Source of the DNA: JADJGC01 sp964576925
Lineage (GTDB): Bacteria > Zixibacteria > MSB-5A5 > CAIYYT01
Reading direction: 5' to 3'
Assembly: GCA_964576925.1 (NCBI GenBank)
Contig: CAZNWJ010000006.1
Span: forward strand, 107,290-171,289
Length of the DNA: 64,000 nt
Translations under genes and position numbers: made by a program
Shown here: positions 36,842 through 45,824 of the stretch, piece after piece
How positions within the stretch are numbered: the first letter of the stretch is position 1
Layout of the letters: every line of letters starts with the position of its first letter
Notes under the pieces: generated by a model
Seen by the model: the letters and a program-made list of their open reading frames with translations, nothing else
Told to the model about the DNA's origin: nothing
The model's database searches: none

Positions 36842-37636
36842 TCAGGCGATTCGCATGTTCGCCTTCATCATCGTCGTTGCCTGCCCGCCCATCTTCACCC
36901 GATCACCTACCAGCCGCAGCTTAAGTTCGCCACCGCGTACGGAGGCCTGATAGGCATACAGCTCGCTTTTGCCCAGTTTGCGACTCCAGTACGGCACCAG
37001 CACGCAGTGCGCCGATCCCGTCACCGGGTCTTCATTGATTCCATACGCCGGCGCAAAGAAACGCGAGACGAAATCAAACGGCGGCTCCGATTTGGCGGTC
37101 ACGATCAATCCGTGCGGCGCTACCTGGGCGACCGCTGAATAGTCGGGGCGCAGCGTTTTGATCTGCTCGGAGCTGTCCAACTCAGCCAGGATTTTCTTAC
37201 TCGTAGAAATCCAGGCGGAAAGCACCGGTGTCCCAATCGCCTTGGCTATCGGCGCAGAATCGGCAATCGGCTCAACGTCATAGGCGGGGAAGTCCAACTC
37301 AATCCACTCGCCGTTCTTAGTCGCTGTTAACACACCGCTGCGCGTCCGGAAGCGCAATTGTTCGCTCGTCGGGCGCAGTCCCTCTTGCCAGATAATATGC
37401 GCGCTCGCCAGCGTGGCATGTCCGCACAAATCGATTTCGACTTCCGGAGTAAACCAACGCAGCCTGTAGTGATCGCCGTGATCTTGCAGGAACGCCGTCT
37501 CGCTCAGGTTCAATTCGCGCGCAATCTTGCGTTGCGTCTCTTCCTCCATTGGCTCGCGCAGAACACAGACCCCCGCCGGATTGCCGCAAAACGGCTGGTG
37601 GGAAAAACTATCGACTGTGAAAATCTCGTGGAACAT
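36842..37636 (-). CDS. PhzF-family isomerase
   Basis: 264 residues. PhzF/diaminopimelate-epimerase fold. HEIFTVDSFSHQPFCGNPAGV at the N-terminus, the conserved acid Glu46 in NLSETAFL, DLCGHATLASAHI near 75, and DPVTGSAHCVLVPYW near 205. PhzF itself isomerises a phenazine precursor; most relatives are of unknown substrate and no phenazine genes are present, so the role is open. The ATG at 37636 is preceded by GGAGAGG; an earlier in-frame start lacks this. Divergent from the cupin gene. Confidence 0.85.
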   Translation of the reverse strand: MFHEIFTVDSFSHQPFCGNPAGVCVLREPMEEETQRKIARELNLSETAFLQDHGDHYRLRWFTPEVEIDLCGHATLASAHIIWQEGLRPTSEQLRFRTRSGVLTATKNGEWIELDFPAYDVEPIADSAPIAKAIGTPVLSAWISTSKKILAELDSSEQIKTLRPDYSAVAQVAPHGLIVTAKSEPPFDFVSRFFAPAYGINEDPVTGSAHCVLVPYWSRKLGKSELYAYQASVRGGELKLRLVGDRVKMGGQATTMMKANMRIA

Positions 37637-37737
37637 GAATGCCTCTCCAATTCGCAGGTACAATAAATACGGAAATGCCGCTAACGAGTTAACCTAAACT
37701 TCGTATCTCAAGCAGCAATCATAATGCGAGGGAAGCG

Positions 37738-38103
37738 ATGAAGTTGAGGAAGGTCAATCTGGACGAAAAATTTTCGCTCATCACCGAGTATGAGAGCCCA
37801 AAAATCGCCGGCGAACTCAACGGCCAATACGTGAAGCTCTCGAAACTCAAAGGCGAATTCGTCTGGCATCACCACGCCAACGAGGATGAGCTCTTTTTCG
37901 TCTACAAAGGAAGGCTGCGGATGCAACTGCGGATCGGCGACATCGTCATCAATGAGGGCGAATTTTTCATCGTGCCGCGCGGCGTCGAACACAACCCGAT
38001 CGCCGAAGGAGAATGCTGGATCATGTTGTTTGAGCCCAAAGACACCCTGAATACCGGCAACACGGTCAACGAGAAGACGAAGGAAACCCTCGACTGGATC
38101 TAA
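37738..38103 (+). CDS. Small cupin-domain protein
   Basis: 121 residues, a single cupin barrel. Metal ligands are visible in FVWHHHANEDELFFVYKG near 41-58 (two His and a Glu) and in VPRGVEHNP near 84 (third His). Such stand-alone cupins bind metals or small molecules, and no enzymatic role can be assigned. GAGGGAAG precedes the ATG. The next gene (CDGSH protein) begins 18 bp downstream, so they likely share a transcript. Confidence 0.85.
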   Translation: MKLRKVNLDEKFSLITEYESPKIAGELNGQYVKLSKLKGEFVWHHHANEDELFFVYKGRLRMQLRIGDIVINEGEFFIVPRGVEHNPIAEGECWIMLFEPKDTLNTGNTVNEKTKETLDWI

Positions 38104-38121
38104 TTGGCTACGGAAGGAAGC

Positions 38122-38784
38122 ATGGTCGATCGAATTCACAAGTATACGGGCAGTCAGATCGAAGTTACCTTCGAGGGGAAACGTTGTATCCATGCTGCAG
38201 TGTGTGTGCGCGGTCTGCCCCACGTTTTTGATAAAGACAAAACACCCTGGATCATGCCTGATCAGGATACCGCTGACCGCGTCGCCCAGATCGTCCTCCG
38301 CTGCCCAACCGGCGCCCTGAAATTCCGGCGTCCTGAACCCGAACTCAATGAGACTCCCCCACAGCGCAATCAAATCAGCATTGAACGCAACGGGCCGCTG
38401 TATTTCCACGGCGATGTCATTGTCACCGATTCTTCAGGTGTGGAGCGCCTCCGCGATACTCGTGTTGCGCTCTGTCGCTGCGGTTTAACGCGCCGACAGC
38501 CCTTCTGTGACGGCAGCCATCGCGCGGCAAAATTTCAGGCGCCGGCGGAAATCACGGAGACACTGCGTGACCAGCAATCTGCCGTTGTGCCTGAAGGTCC
38601 CCTTACCGTCACTCCATCTCAGGACGGGCCGCTGCTGCTTATCGGCACCGTCGAATTCAAACCGGCACGCGAGACTGCCCCTGAGACTCGAACCGATCCG
38701 GCGCTTTGTCGCTGCGGCGCCTCCGGCAGCAAACCGTTTTGTGACGGCTCACACCACCGCGTCAGTTTCCGATCCTCTGAGTAG
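38122..38784 (+). CDS. Iron-sulfur protein: divergent 4Fe-4S domain plus two CDGSH domains
   Basis: 220 residues. The N-terminal part (FEGKRCIHAAVCVRGLPHVF and CPTGALKF) is a Fer4_19-type mono-cluster domain. Two CDGSH zinc-finger-like 2Fe-2S sites follow: CRCGLTRRQPFCDGSH near 119-134 and CRCGASGSKPFCDGSH near 197-212, each with the three Cys and one His. It is probably a cytoplasmic electron carrier or cluster-transfer protein; partner unknown. The ATG at 38122 has GGAAGGA upstream; TTG at 38104 is the alternative. It converges with the serine hydrolase 2 bp downstream. Confidence 0.87.
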   Translation: MVDRIHKYTGSQIEVTFEGKRCIHAAVCVRGLPHVFDKDKTPWIMPDQDTADRVAQIVLRCPTGALKFRRPEPELNETPPQRNQISIERNGPLYFHGDVIVTDSSGVERLRDTRVALCRCGLTRRQPFCDGSHRAAKFQAPAEITETLRDQQSAVVPEGPLTVTPSQDGPLLLIGTVEFKPARETAPETRTDPALCRCGASGSKPFCDGSHHRVSFRSSE

Positions 38785-38786
38785 GT

Positions 38787-40469
38787 CTACCCGGCCTGCC
38801 GCTCAAAGCGGATATTCTTTGCTCGCTGCAAGCTTACTGCAAATGAGTTGACGCTGTCGCGCTCATCTCGCAAGAACCTGAATTGCAGTTGGCCGCCCGC
38901 CGCCGAGAATTCATCACGCAGCGAGGGCTGCAGCGCTGCTGTCTGACGATCTCCTTCTGAGGAGTATACCAACGCCTCATTCTCGATGGCGACTGAGAAG
39001 GTTAACCCCAGTTCGCGACAGTGGTACCGCCCCACATAATCCGCCAGGTGAATCGGTTCGCTGCTCTCGACAAACGGCTCCAGCCGTGCCGGCGCCTGGC
39101 CGTTGAGCTCAAAATTCGCACTCCAACCGCCGTCGCCGCGTTTTGTGAACTCCACAGTCGCCAACTGCGGCAGGCCTGTGGCGCGATACTTCTCCTTGGA
39201 GATCGGAATCAACTGGAAAACGAATCCCGTCGATGTCGCCACCACCAGGGATGTGTCCTCGGCTTCAACCGTCCAGATTGTCCCGCTGACCGGGTTGCGA
39301 TACTTGCCGACCTTTGTTCTCAATTCCTCTTCGCTTGCGCGATAACCGGCGGCTAGGGCAAGGGGCGCCTCCGGAACTTCTTCTCGAAACTGATCCTGCA
39401 GATACAGATCCGCCACTTCGTAAGCCAGCACTGCGGCATTCACCTGATCGTAATTGCCCAGTATGATGACGGAAAAACGCTGTTCGGGGAATCGCAGCAG
39501 CTCCGACCGAAATCCGAAATATGCTCCGCCGTGGAAGACAACCGGCAGCCCCTTGTACTCCGTCGTCCGCAATCCGAGCGCCCAGCCGATGGTATCGCCG
39601 CTGTTGAGAACAAACTCCTCCTGCAAGCGCTCGGTTAGCGACGAGCTCTCTTTCCCCAATCGGTTCTTGTAGAAATTCGCGTCCCACAACGACAGGTCGG
39701 CGAGTGTCGAAAGCATGCCCCCGTCGCCGGCGTTGGTCGCGCATGAGACGCCCTGCCAATACCCGCCGGAGGGAATTCGACCATAGCTGTTGGCGCGCTG
39801 CGGAACCAGTTCAAATAAATCCTCCACAAAACGCGTGTGCGTCATTCCCAATGGCTGAAAGATGTTTTCGCGCGCAAACTGCGCTAAAGAAACCCCTGAA
39901 ACCCGCCGCACGATCTCCGCCAGCAGAATAAACCCCGAGTTCGAGTACATCTGCTGATCGCCGGGACGAAAGTTCAACTCCGATTGACTGAAAACCAGGT
40001 TCAGGTAGTGGTCGTCGCTGTAATTGTTGCCGACGAACTCGCCCTTGAGCGACATCAAGTCGAAGTAATCCCGGATGCCGCTGGTGTGGGTCAGCAGGTG
40101 GCGTAAAGTAATTGGCCATTGGTATTCGGGGAGTTCCGGGATGTACTTGCGCACCGGGTCGTCAATCGAGAGCTTTCCTTGCTCCTCGAGCAAGAGTATT
40201 GAAGTCGCCGTGAACTGCTTGGCATTCGAACCGATGTCGAACACCGTTTCTACCGAATTGGGAACTTCGTGCCCGACATCCGCCAATCCAAATGCCCGGG
40301 AATACACCGTGCGGCCATGATCAATAACCGCTACCGCACAACCGGGACTCCCCGGCAACGTGAATTGAGCAAAGACCGAATCAACCCGTAACGGAGCTAC
40401 ATCCGTAGCAGCAAGGGAAGTGGCCGCTAACAACAGCAAGGCGCAAATCGCCGACGTTACCTCTCTCAT
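38787..40469 (-). CDS. Secreted serine hydrolase, beta-lactamase/class-C fold
   Basis: 560 residues. Signal peptide ending SLAATD, then a penicillin-binding-protein/class-C beta-lactamase domain: catalytic SNAK at 81-84, the tyrosine motif in MYSNSGF near 162, LLTHTSGIRDY near 124 and HGGAYFGF near 315 in the KTG position. A C-terminal beta-rich extension of about 180 residues (AGYRASEEELRTKVGKYRNP and following) is like the lipocalin-type tail of such esterases and peptidases. True substrate (D-amino peptides, esters) unknown. GAGGT upstream of the ATG. Confidence 0.86.
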   Translation of the reverse strand: MREVTSAICALLLLAATSLAATDVAPLRVDSVFAQFTLPGSPGCAVAVIDHGRTVYSRAFGLADVGHEVPNSVETVFDIGSNAKQFTATSILLLEEQGKLSIDDPVRKYIPELPEYQWPITLRHLLTHTSGIRDYFDLMSLKGEFVGNNYSDDHYLNLVFSQSELNFRPGDQQMYSNSGFILLAEIVRRVSGVSLAQFARENIFQPLGMTHTRFVEDLFELVPQRANSYGRIPSGGYWQGVSCATNAGDGGMLSTLADLSLWDANFYKNRLGKESSSLTERLQEEFVLNSGDTIGWALGLRTTEYKGLPVVFHGGAYFGFRSELLRFPEQRFSVIILGNYDQVNAAVLAYEVADLYLQDQFREEVPEAPLALAAGYRASEEELRTKVGKYRNPVSGTIWTVEAEDTSLVVATSTGFVFQLIPISKEKYRATGLPQLATVEFTKRGDGGWSANFELNGQAPARLEPFVESSEPIHLADYVGRYHCRELGLTFSVAIENEALVYSSEGDRQTAALQPSLRDEFSAAGGQLQFRFLRDERDSVNSFAVSLQRAKNIRFERQAG

Positions 40470-40635
40470 CAGTTGACCTCATGATAATATGTAACAACTT
40501 ACCGAAATTCTAAAGTAATTGTACGCAATCCGTCCACGATAGTTGCGTTTGTGTGGGAGGTGTCGCTGAGGCAGCGTTGTGTTTACTCCAGCCCAGCCCA
40601 ACGAAAGTTTCCCGGATGCGGAAACCAGGGGACCA

Positions 40636-41097
40636 TCAGGACTGCTTCGGGTAGTACGTGAGACCGTGTTCGAGATAGAATTTCAAGAGCGTAATCGCTT
40701 CGCCCCAGCCGCAGGCACACTCGAGAATCATCCGGCGTCCCTCCGGCGTATTGGGATAGCCGGACTCTGTTGTCGTGATGAGCGTATGATCACCGCGCGA
40801 CTCGAGCTTGAACTCGACCGTCGTCGGGTGCTCGCGGTCAACCGGATACCATTGAAAACTGAAGCGAGTGGGCTCAGCAAAGTCCAGGACGAGAGCCTCG
40901 GCATTGACTGTATAGTTGTGCGGTCCCCAATCCTTCCAGCGCCATACCATGCGCCCGCCCTTCTTGAGATCGAATTCCATGTCATGCGTAAAGAACGCGT
41001 TCCAGCCAGCCGCCGTAGTAATCGTCTGATATACCTTTTCAATCGGCGCGAAGATAAGCGAGTGATGGCAAATCACGGCATCGATGTTTTCGGTCAT
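40636..41097 (-). CDS. SRPBCC-domain protein
   Basis: 153 residues, START/AHSA1-like hydrophobic-cavity fold: VYQTITTAAGWNAFFTHDMEFDLKKGG at the N-terminus, WKDWGPHN, FSFQWYP, and the long C-terminal helix CACGWGEAITLLKFYLEHG. It binds or carries small hydrophobic ligands or acts as a co-chaperone-like protein; no specific function can be given. Related in fold, not closely in sequence, to the gene at 49924. Confidence 0.82.
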   Translation of the reverse strand: MTENIDAVICHHSLIFAPIEKVYQTITTAAGWNAFFTHDMEFDLKKGGRMVWRWKDWGPHNYTVNAEALVLDFAEPTRFSFQWYPVDREHPTTVEFKLESRGDHTLITTTESGYPNTPEGRRMILECACGWGEAITLLKFYLEHGLTYYPKQS

Positions 41098-41147
41098 GCC
41101 TTATAGTATCGCGTCCTGCCCGGTTACGGCAATCGCTTTCTTCAAAG

Positions 41148-41957
41148 TCAGCGCGGCTCGGCTAACTGCACCTCGATCCAGAACTCTTTCTTTTCCTGCA
41201 TCCCCATACGCTCGCCCGGAGGACCTCCCCCGCGCTTCACGCCGCCGCCCATCGGCGGTCCGCCTCCCATTCCGGGGCCCTGTCCACGCGCTTCGAATCG
41301 ATCTTTCAACTTCGCCTTGTCGGCATCGGAAACGTAACCGATGTGTACACCCAGAGTCAGCTTCGATCGGTCGACCAATCGCAATGAGTACCAGCCACTA
41401 TCCTTGCCTGCAAAAGGGATCTGAAACTCGTAGGAATAGACATCGTTGCCAAAGGCCGCTGCTGCCTTCGGACCGCACTCGCCAGTGACCGGAATTTCCG
41501 TCGTCGTCTTGCTGGCGAAAACCTCGATCAGCTTTCGCAATCTCGCCTGCTCCTCGAGCATCTGTTCTCTCCGTTCGTCCCGCATCCCGGACCCCCGATC
41601 CTCGCGCTTATCCGCCCGGCTACGGGACATTCCACCGCGATAGCGCAGTCCATACTCCTTCTTCTTCTTGCCGTCGGGGCTTATCCACACCGTCAATCCC
41701 CGCGTCTCCATCTGGCGAATCGTCGCCTCGTCACGGGAGAGGACAACGAGGTAGAGATTCATTGAATCGTTCATCAATCCAATGGCCGAGTTGTCTTCAT
41801 CGAAATAGGTAAAGACCAGATCGCGCCACTCGCCGGCGTCGCCGTCGATCGTCAGCGGTGCATCAGCCCAGCGCGCGCCCATATGCGCGGCAGCCAGCGG
41901 TGCCGTCACCACAATCACCAAACTCAAAACCAGGCTGCTCACAGTGTGAGAATTCAT
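41148..41957 (-). CDS. Secreted protein with Gly/Pro/Met-rich segment, function unknown
   Basis: 269 residues. Signal peptide (SLVLSLVIVVTAPLAAA). An N-terminal beta region (DAPLTIDGDAGEWRDLVFTYFD, MNLYLVVLSRDE) resembles DOMON/CBM9-type sugar- or haem-binding domains. Then come a highly charged helix (SRSRADKREDRG to EEQARLRKLIEVF), a second beta part (YSYEFQIPFAGKD) and a low-complexity GQGPGMGGGPPMGGG stretch before FWIEVQLAEPR. The ATG at 41957 has AAAGGA six bases upstream; an earlier ATG covers that site. No function assigned. Confidence 0.72.
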   Translation of the reverse strand: MNSHTVSSLVLSLVIVVTAPLAAAHMGARWADAPLTIDGDAGEWRDLVFTYFDEDNSAIGLMNDSMNLYLVVLSRDEATIRQMETRGLTVWISPDGKKKKEYGLRYRGGMSRSRADKREDRGSGMRDERREQMLEEQARLRKLIEVFASKTTTEIPVTGECGPKAAAAFGNDVYSYEFQIPFAGKDSGWYSLRLVDRSKLTLGVHIGYVSDADKAKLKDRFEARGQGPGMGGGPPMGGGVKRGGGPPGERMGMQEKKEFWIEVQLAEPR

Positions 41958-42089
41958 CTTTATCCTTTCCATAGGCAAGAAATCATGGCCCCCACTGGAT
42001 CTTAATGCCGACTGTTTTGACAGCGTCAACTAAGATTAACTTGCGCTGAAACGCGCCTGGAGTGTGCAGGGGACGGGACAGCGCTCGGA

Positions 42090-42710
42090 CTACACCACGT
42101 CGTTGGCCAGGAGCTGCGCCAGCTTGGCAAGCCGTTGCATGCGCGCGATCACTTCCTGAGGCGCCAACTGCCGTTTGCTCGACAACAACTGCGAATAGCG
42201 CAAGCCGCCGGCGTGTGCCTGCAAGTACTCGAAGGGAAGCAACCCCACGATGGTTTCCTTCACTTCTCCGCGCATCAGGCTTGCCTTGCTCTCCTCGTCC
42301 GGGACTTCGAGATTGAATCTGCGATCAAACGCCTTGTCGTGGGTCTCGAATTCCCAATGCAGTTTGAGCGCTTTGCGAACCTTGTCAAACACACCTTCCG
42401 GTCGAATGCGAAAATTCCCCGGCGTCCGCGATTGCGAACTAATCACGAGATACTCGACGATGTCTTGATCATCGAGCGAAGCATCCCCTGCGAATGGGAA
42501 CGGGCTGATCTCGACTCGCATCGCCAGGCCGTCAACTTCGCAACAGAAGGCCTCATACAGGAAGAAAGACGGCTCCACAACGTAGCCGCGCTGGAGTTCG
42601 CCTTTCGGTTGCTCGTTCCACTCGACTGGATCAATCGTCCCCCCGACCTTGTTTTGCAGTTCAGTCAGCAGACCCGCATACTCGTGCTCCCACAGCTTTT
42701 CCTGACTCAT
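42090..42710 (-). CDS. Conserved-looking hypothetical cytoplasmic protein
   Basis: 206 residues, no signal peptide or membrane span. The sequence is mixed alpha/beta and acidic, starting SQEKLWEHEYAGLLTELQNK and ending with a basic helix (SSKRQLAPQEVIARMQRLAKL). I recognise no family. AAAGGAG before the ATG and GC-rich codon use like its neighbours support a real gene. It is divergent from the small membrane protein at 42954, from which a 243-bp spacer separates it. Confidence 0.65.
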   Translation of the reverse strand: MSQEKLWEHEYAGLLTELQNKVGGTIDPVEWNEQPKGELQRGYVVEPSFFLYEAFCCEVDGLAMRVEISPFPFAGDASLDDQDIVEYLVISSQSRTPGNFRIRPEGVFDKVRKALKLHWEFETHDKAFDRRFNLEVPDEESKASLMRGEVKETIVGLLPFEYLQAHAGGLRYSQLLSSKRQLAPQEVIARMQRLAKLAQLLANDVV

Positions 42711-42894
42711 TGTTGCTCTCCTTTATCCAACGCTCGATCAAATCGACGGCCACTTTGATGACATTGATTTCGCGATAGCGGCAGTTGTTTGCGCACTTGA
42801 GTTCGCCTCGTGATGTTTCACTCTGCAACTCAATCTACGCATATGATAGACACTGTGTTACATGTTTTCGCAGCGGTGCTCTTGCAGCGCGAAT

Positions 42895-42910
42895 CGGCAC
42901 GTGACTTGCA
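42895..42910 (+). promoter_or_regulatory. Near-consensus sigma-54 promoter
   Basis: CGGCACG-TGAC-TTGCA matches the sigma-54 -24/-12 consensus in eleven of twelve positions, with GG (42896-42897) and GC (42908-42909) separated by exactly 10 bp. The predicted start near 42921 lies about 33 bp before the ATG of the small membrane protein, leaving room for its ribosome site. Confidence 0.7.
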
Positions 42911-42953
42911 CTCCTCTTCAACAGCGGAAAGATAACAGAAGGCAGGTCGCAAT

Positions 42954-43190
42954 ATGCGGAACATGGTTATCGGTATAAATCTGATCATCCTCCTCATCTC
43001 TCTTTTGCTGGAACTGACCGGCGCCGGACCGCTGGCGCGTTGGCGAGCGGACGATCCCTACGCGTTCATCATCGCGACGGGGCTCTGGGGATACTTCGTC
43101 TTCTTCTATGTGATCTTCTGCCTCGTCCTGCCGGCTTTCAACTTCGTGGCTCTCTTGCTCAGCCCGCACGTCCGCATCCGCGAGCAGTAG
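42954..43190 (+). CDS. Small membrane protein
   Basis: 78 residues with two to three hydrophobic segments (VIGINLIILLISLLLELTG, AFIIATGLWGYFVFFYVIFCLVL and the partly joined LPAFNFVALLLS) and a short basic tail RIREQ. No family recognised. AAGGCAGG before the ATG and the well-placed sigma-54-type promoter make it a convincing gene, probably expressed under a specific stimulus. It converges with the M28 peptidase. Confidence 0.65.
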   Translation: MRNMVIGINLIILLISLLLELTGAGPLARWRADDPYAFIIATGLWGYFVFFYVIFCLVLPAFNFVALLLSPHVRIREQ

Positions 43191-43260
43191 CCTGCCAAAA
43201 ATGAGGACGCCGTCATCCTCTGTTCGAGAGACGACGGCGTATGACCTCGCACTCGCCGGG

Positions 43261-45600
43261 TTATTGCGGACAGGCCGAGCAGGGTGCCGGTCCACCGGAA
43301 AAGATGTAAGCAATCAGGAATACGGCATCGCTGATATTCGCGATGCTATTGCAGTCGCAATCGCCGGCTGCCGGCGGGACTGGCGCCGGTCCGCCCGTAA
43401 AGATATAACTGATCAGATAGACTGCGTCGGAAATGGTAATGATCTCGTCGTCGTTAGCATCGCCGCAGAGGTACGACGGTCCGCTCACGCAGTCGAACGT
43501 AGTGACGTCAAACCCGTCGATCCCGGCCTCGACTACGCTTTGCGCGTTGGCGTCGTTCGCCGTAAAACGAATCCTCATGCTCCCGGTGATCGTCACACCC
43601 TGTGCCGCGATTTGGCTCGCCGCAATCGTATTGCGCCGCCACTCGCGGCCGGTGTCCGACGTATGCAGCGCCACCTGAGTCCAGGTCGCCGACTGGCCGT
43701 TATTGACTTCTACCAAGAGCCGGTCGACTTCGCCGCTTGTGACCGTCAACGTCAAAAAATAGTAGTAGGATATCAATCCTGCCGGCGTCAGGTCGAACGT
43801 CGGTGAAGTCAGCCGCACCGCGCCGTTATCGACATCGCTGTTGCCCATTATGTTCTGAGTCAGATAACAACTGCCGCTGCCGTCGGCGTCGGTTGCAGGC
43901 GTGTATTGCCAGCTTGGATCATTCACCGGCACTCCGCGTTGCCAGGCGCCGGCCGTCGCGCCGATGATCTCGGTCGTCCAGCCCAGATCGGTCTGGAAAT
44001 TGTCGGCGAACGACTGCGCCGTCTCGCTTACCGTAATCGGCTGATACGGCGCGGCCGCGCTGGCATCCGCAATGATCCCGGCGCTCGTCTCCTCGATTGT
44101 GACATAAAACCGCAGCGCATCACCGCAGTCAATCGCGGGCAGTGTCAACGAATAGCTGCTCCCGCCAAGCTCCGTCAATGCCGTTTCAACAAACGGGCCG
44201 GAGTTGATCGAATAGTGCACGCGGCCGCTGCCGGGTATTGCCGTTGCGCTGTTCTTGCTGACCAGGGTCAAAGCAATTGTTGTGTCCTTCTCGGCAAACA
44301 AGAACTGCGGCACCCCCGGGCTGTAAACAAACTCGAAATTTGGCGCCGATACGTCGAGCATTCCCGCATAAACCGTCGCCAGCGATGCCTTGACCATTTT
44401 TGTCACGTAGGGCATGCTGACATACGTGATACTGTCGGTATTGGAGTGATATTCGGTCGAGAAGATAAACTCGTGCACAAAAGTCGCCGTGTAACCATTG
44501 TTCACGAATCCGGCATGATCGGAATTGTTGGCCACGCCCGCAAACGTCGCGGTAATCCCGAGCAGGGAATCCGCCAATTGCGTCCAGAGATTCGTCAGGC
44601 TCAGATCCGGCCCGCTGTAGAGGTTCGCCTGATTGCTGTTTTCGTAATGACCGATCATGTCCATGTTCAGCATGAACTCGATACTGTCCCCGCGCGCTCC
44701 GGCCGCGTCGGCAAAGTGATTCGAGCCATGCAACCCTTGCTCTTCGCCGTCGAAAGCGATGAAGACGATCGAAACGTATGTCTCGATGTCCGCCAGCACG
44801 CGAGCAATCTCCAGCGTTCCCACCGTGCCCGTGCCGTTATCATCCGCCCCCGGCGATGCCGGTACGGCGTCCTGGTGCCCGCCGACCACGATATAGCGGT
44901 TGGGGAAGCGCGTCCCGAGCTTGACTGCAACGACATTGCGCACAACTTCCGGCAGCCCGTAGATCGTCGTGGTGAATGTATCGTAATAGACCGAGTCGTA
45001 GCCGAATGCCATGAATTTGTTGCGCGTCCAAACCTGCGCGGCGTAGTTCGAGTCTGTCCCGGTAACCCGCTGTCCGAAAGCTTGCAGGCGGGTCAAATAC
45101 GAGAGCAGCGAATCCTGGCTGACCAGGTTGATGAGCGAGTCGAGATCGGCACCCGTCGCCAGCGCTCTCTGGTTCGCCGGTCGGGTCGCAACGAATTCAA
45201 TCTTGCCCGGAATCACCGATACTGGCGCCAGATCCAGTTGCCAGCGGGCTGACGCAAACAGGCCTGCCGGCACGCGATAAACCCGCATGTCGCCCGATTC
45301 GTAGAGCAGCATATACCGCGAGGCATTGTCGCGATCGCGCCGCATGTCAAACGCGAGTTCCTCGACAGCTATGCCGCCGAACAGGAACTCCGCGCCCGCT
45401 TCGTTATTCAACTTCGCGGCCTGCTCCGGTTCCGCAAGAACGAGGTAACCGTCGAGTAACCGCGCGACTGGTATCAGGTTCAATTGATTGAAATAGTCCG
45501 CCGCCGCCTGGTTCGACACCTGGATTCGGTACAAGTCCGCTGCTCCGGCCGATGCCGCCAGCACCAACACTGCTAAAATCGCGATAATTGTGATTCTCAT
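43261..45600 (-). CDS. Secreted M28-family metallopeptidase with dockerin-like tail
   Basis: 779 residues. Signal peptide MRITIIAILAVLVLAASAGA, an N-terminal domain of about 200 residues, then an M28 zinc aminopeptidase domain with GGHQDAVPAS (zinc His), DDNGTG (bridging Asp), DGEEQGLHGS (catalytic and zinc Glu), LNMDMIG and a late HSNTDS zinc His. Beta-sandwich domains follow, and the last 60 residues hold two dockerin loops (DANDDEIITISD, DCDCNSIANISD). Likely degrades peptides outside the cell. The ATG at 45600 with TGGAG upstream starts the signal peptide; the longer in-frame extension has no such features. Confidence 0.87.
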   Translation of the reverse strand: MRITIIAILAVLVLAASAGAADLYRIQVSNQAAADYFNQLNLIPVARLLDGYLVLAEPEQAAKLNNEAGAEFLFGGIAVEELAFDMRRDRDNASRYMLLYESGDMRVYRVPAGLFASARWQLDLAPVSVIPGKIEFVATRPANQRALATGADLDSLINLVSQDSLLSYLTRLQAFGQRVTGTDSNYAAQVWTRNKFMAFGYDSVYYDTFTTTIYGLPEVVRNVVAVKLGTRFPNRYIVVGGHQDAVPASPGADDNGTGTVGTLEIARVLADIETYVSIVFIAFDGEEQGLHGSNHFADAAGARGDSIEFMLNMDMIGHYENSNQANLYSGPDLSLTNLWTQLADSLLGITATFAGVANNSDHAGFVNNGYTATFVHEFIFSTEYHSNTDSITYVSMPYVTKMVKASLATVYAGMLDVSAPNFEFVYSPGVPQFLFAEKDTTIALTLVSKNSATAIPGSGRVHYSINSGPFVETALTELGGSSYSLTLPAIDCGDALRFYVTIEETSAGIIADASAAAPYQPITVSETAQSFADNFQTDLGWTTEIIGATAGAWQRGVPVNDPSWQYTPATDADGSGSCYLTQNIMGNSDVDNGAVRLTSPTFDLTPAGLISYYYFLTLTVTSGEVDRLLVEVNNGQSATWTQVALHTSDTGREWRRNTIAASQIAAQGVTITGSMRIRFTANDANAQSVVEAGIDGFDVTTFDCVSGPSYLCGDANDDEIITISDAVYLISYIFTGGPAPVPPAAGDCDCNSIANISDAVFLIAYIFSGGPAPCSACPQ

Positions 45601-45824
45601 GATGGCTCCAGAAGTAAAAGGGCTATAGTACCTTTGCGAGAGGCCTTCTGAAGTGATGACTCTATGCCCTCGGGGAAGACCTCCGGCATCGGCGACAATA
45701 TAATAAAATCGCCTAAAAAGGCAACGAATACTCGTTTGGAACACTCCGAGGGGCTTGCGGATGCTTAAGTGGCATTTTATCAATACCAACGAATGAACAA
45801 GAGGGAACTTGGGCTGGAGTAATT

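Noticed and set aside
43906..45252. 448-codon open frame on the plus strand
   Set aside because: Lies wholly inside the M28 peptidase on the other strand; Arg-rich, low-complexity composition, no known motifs.
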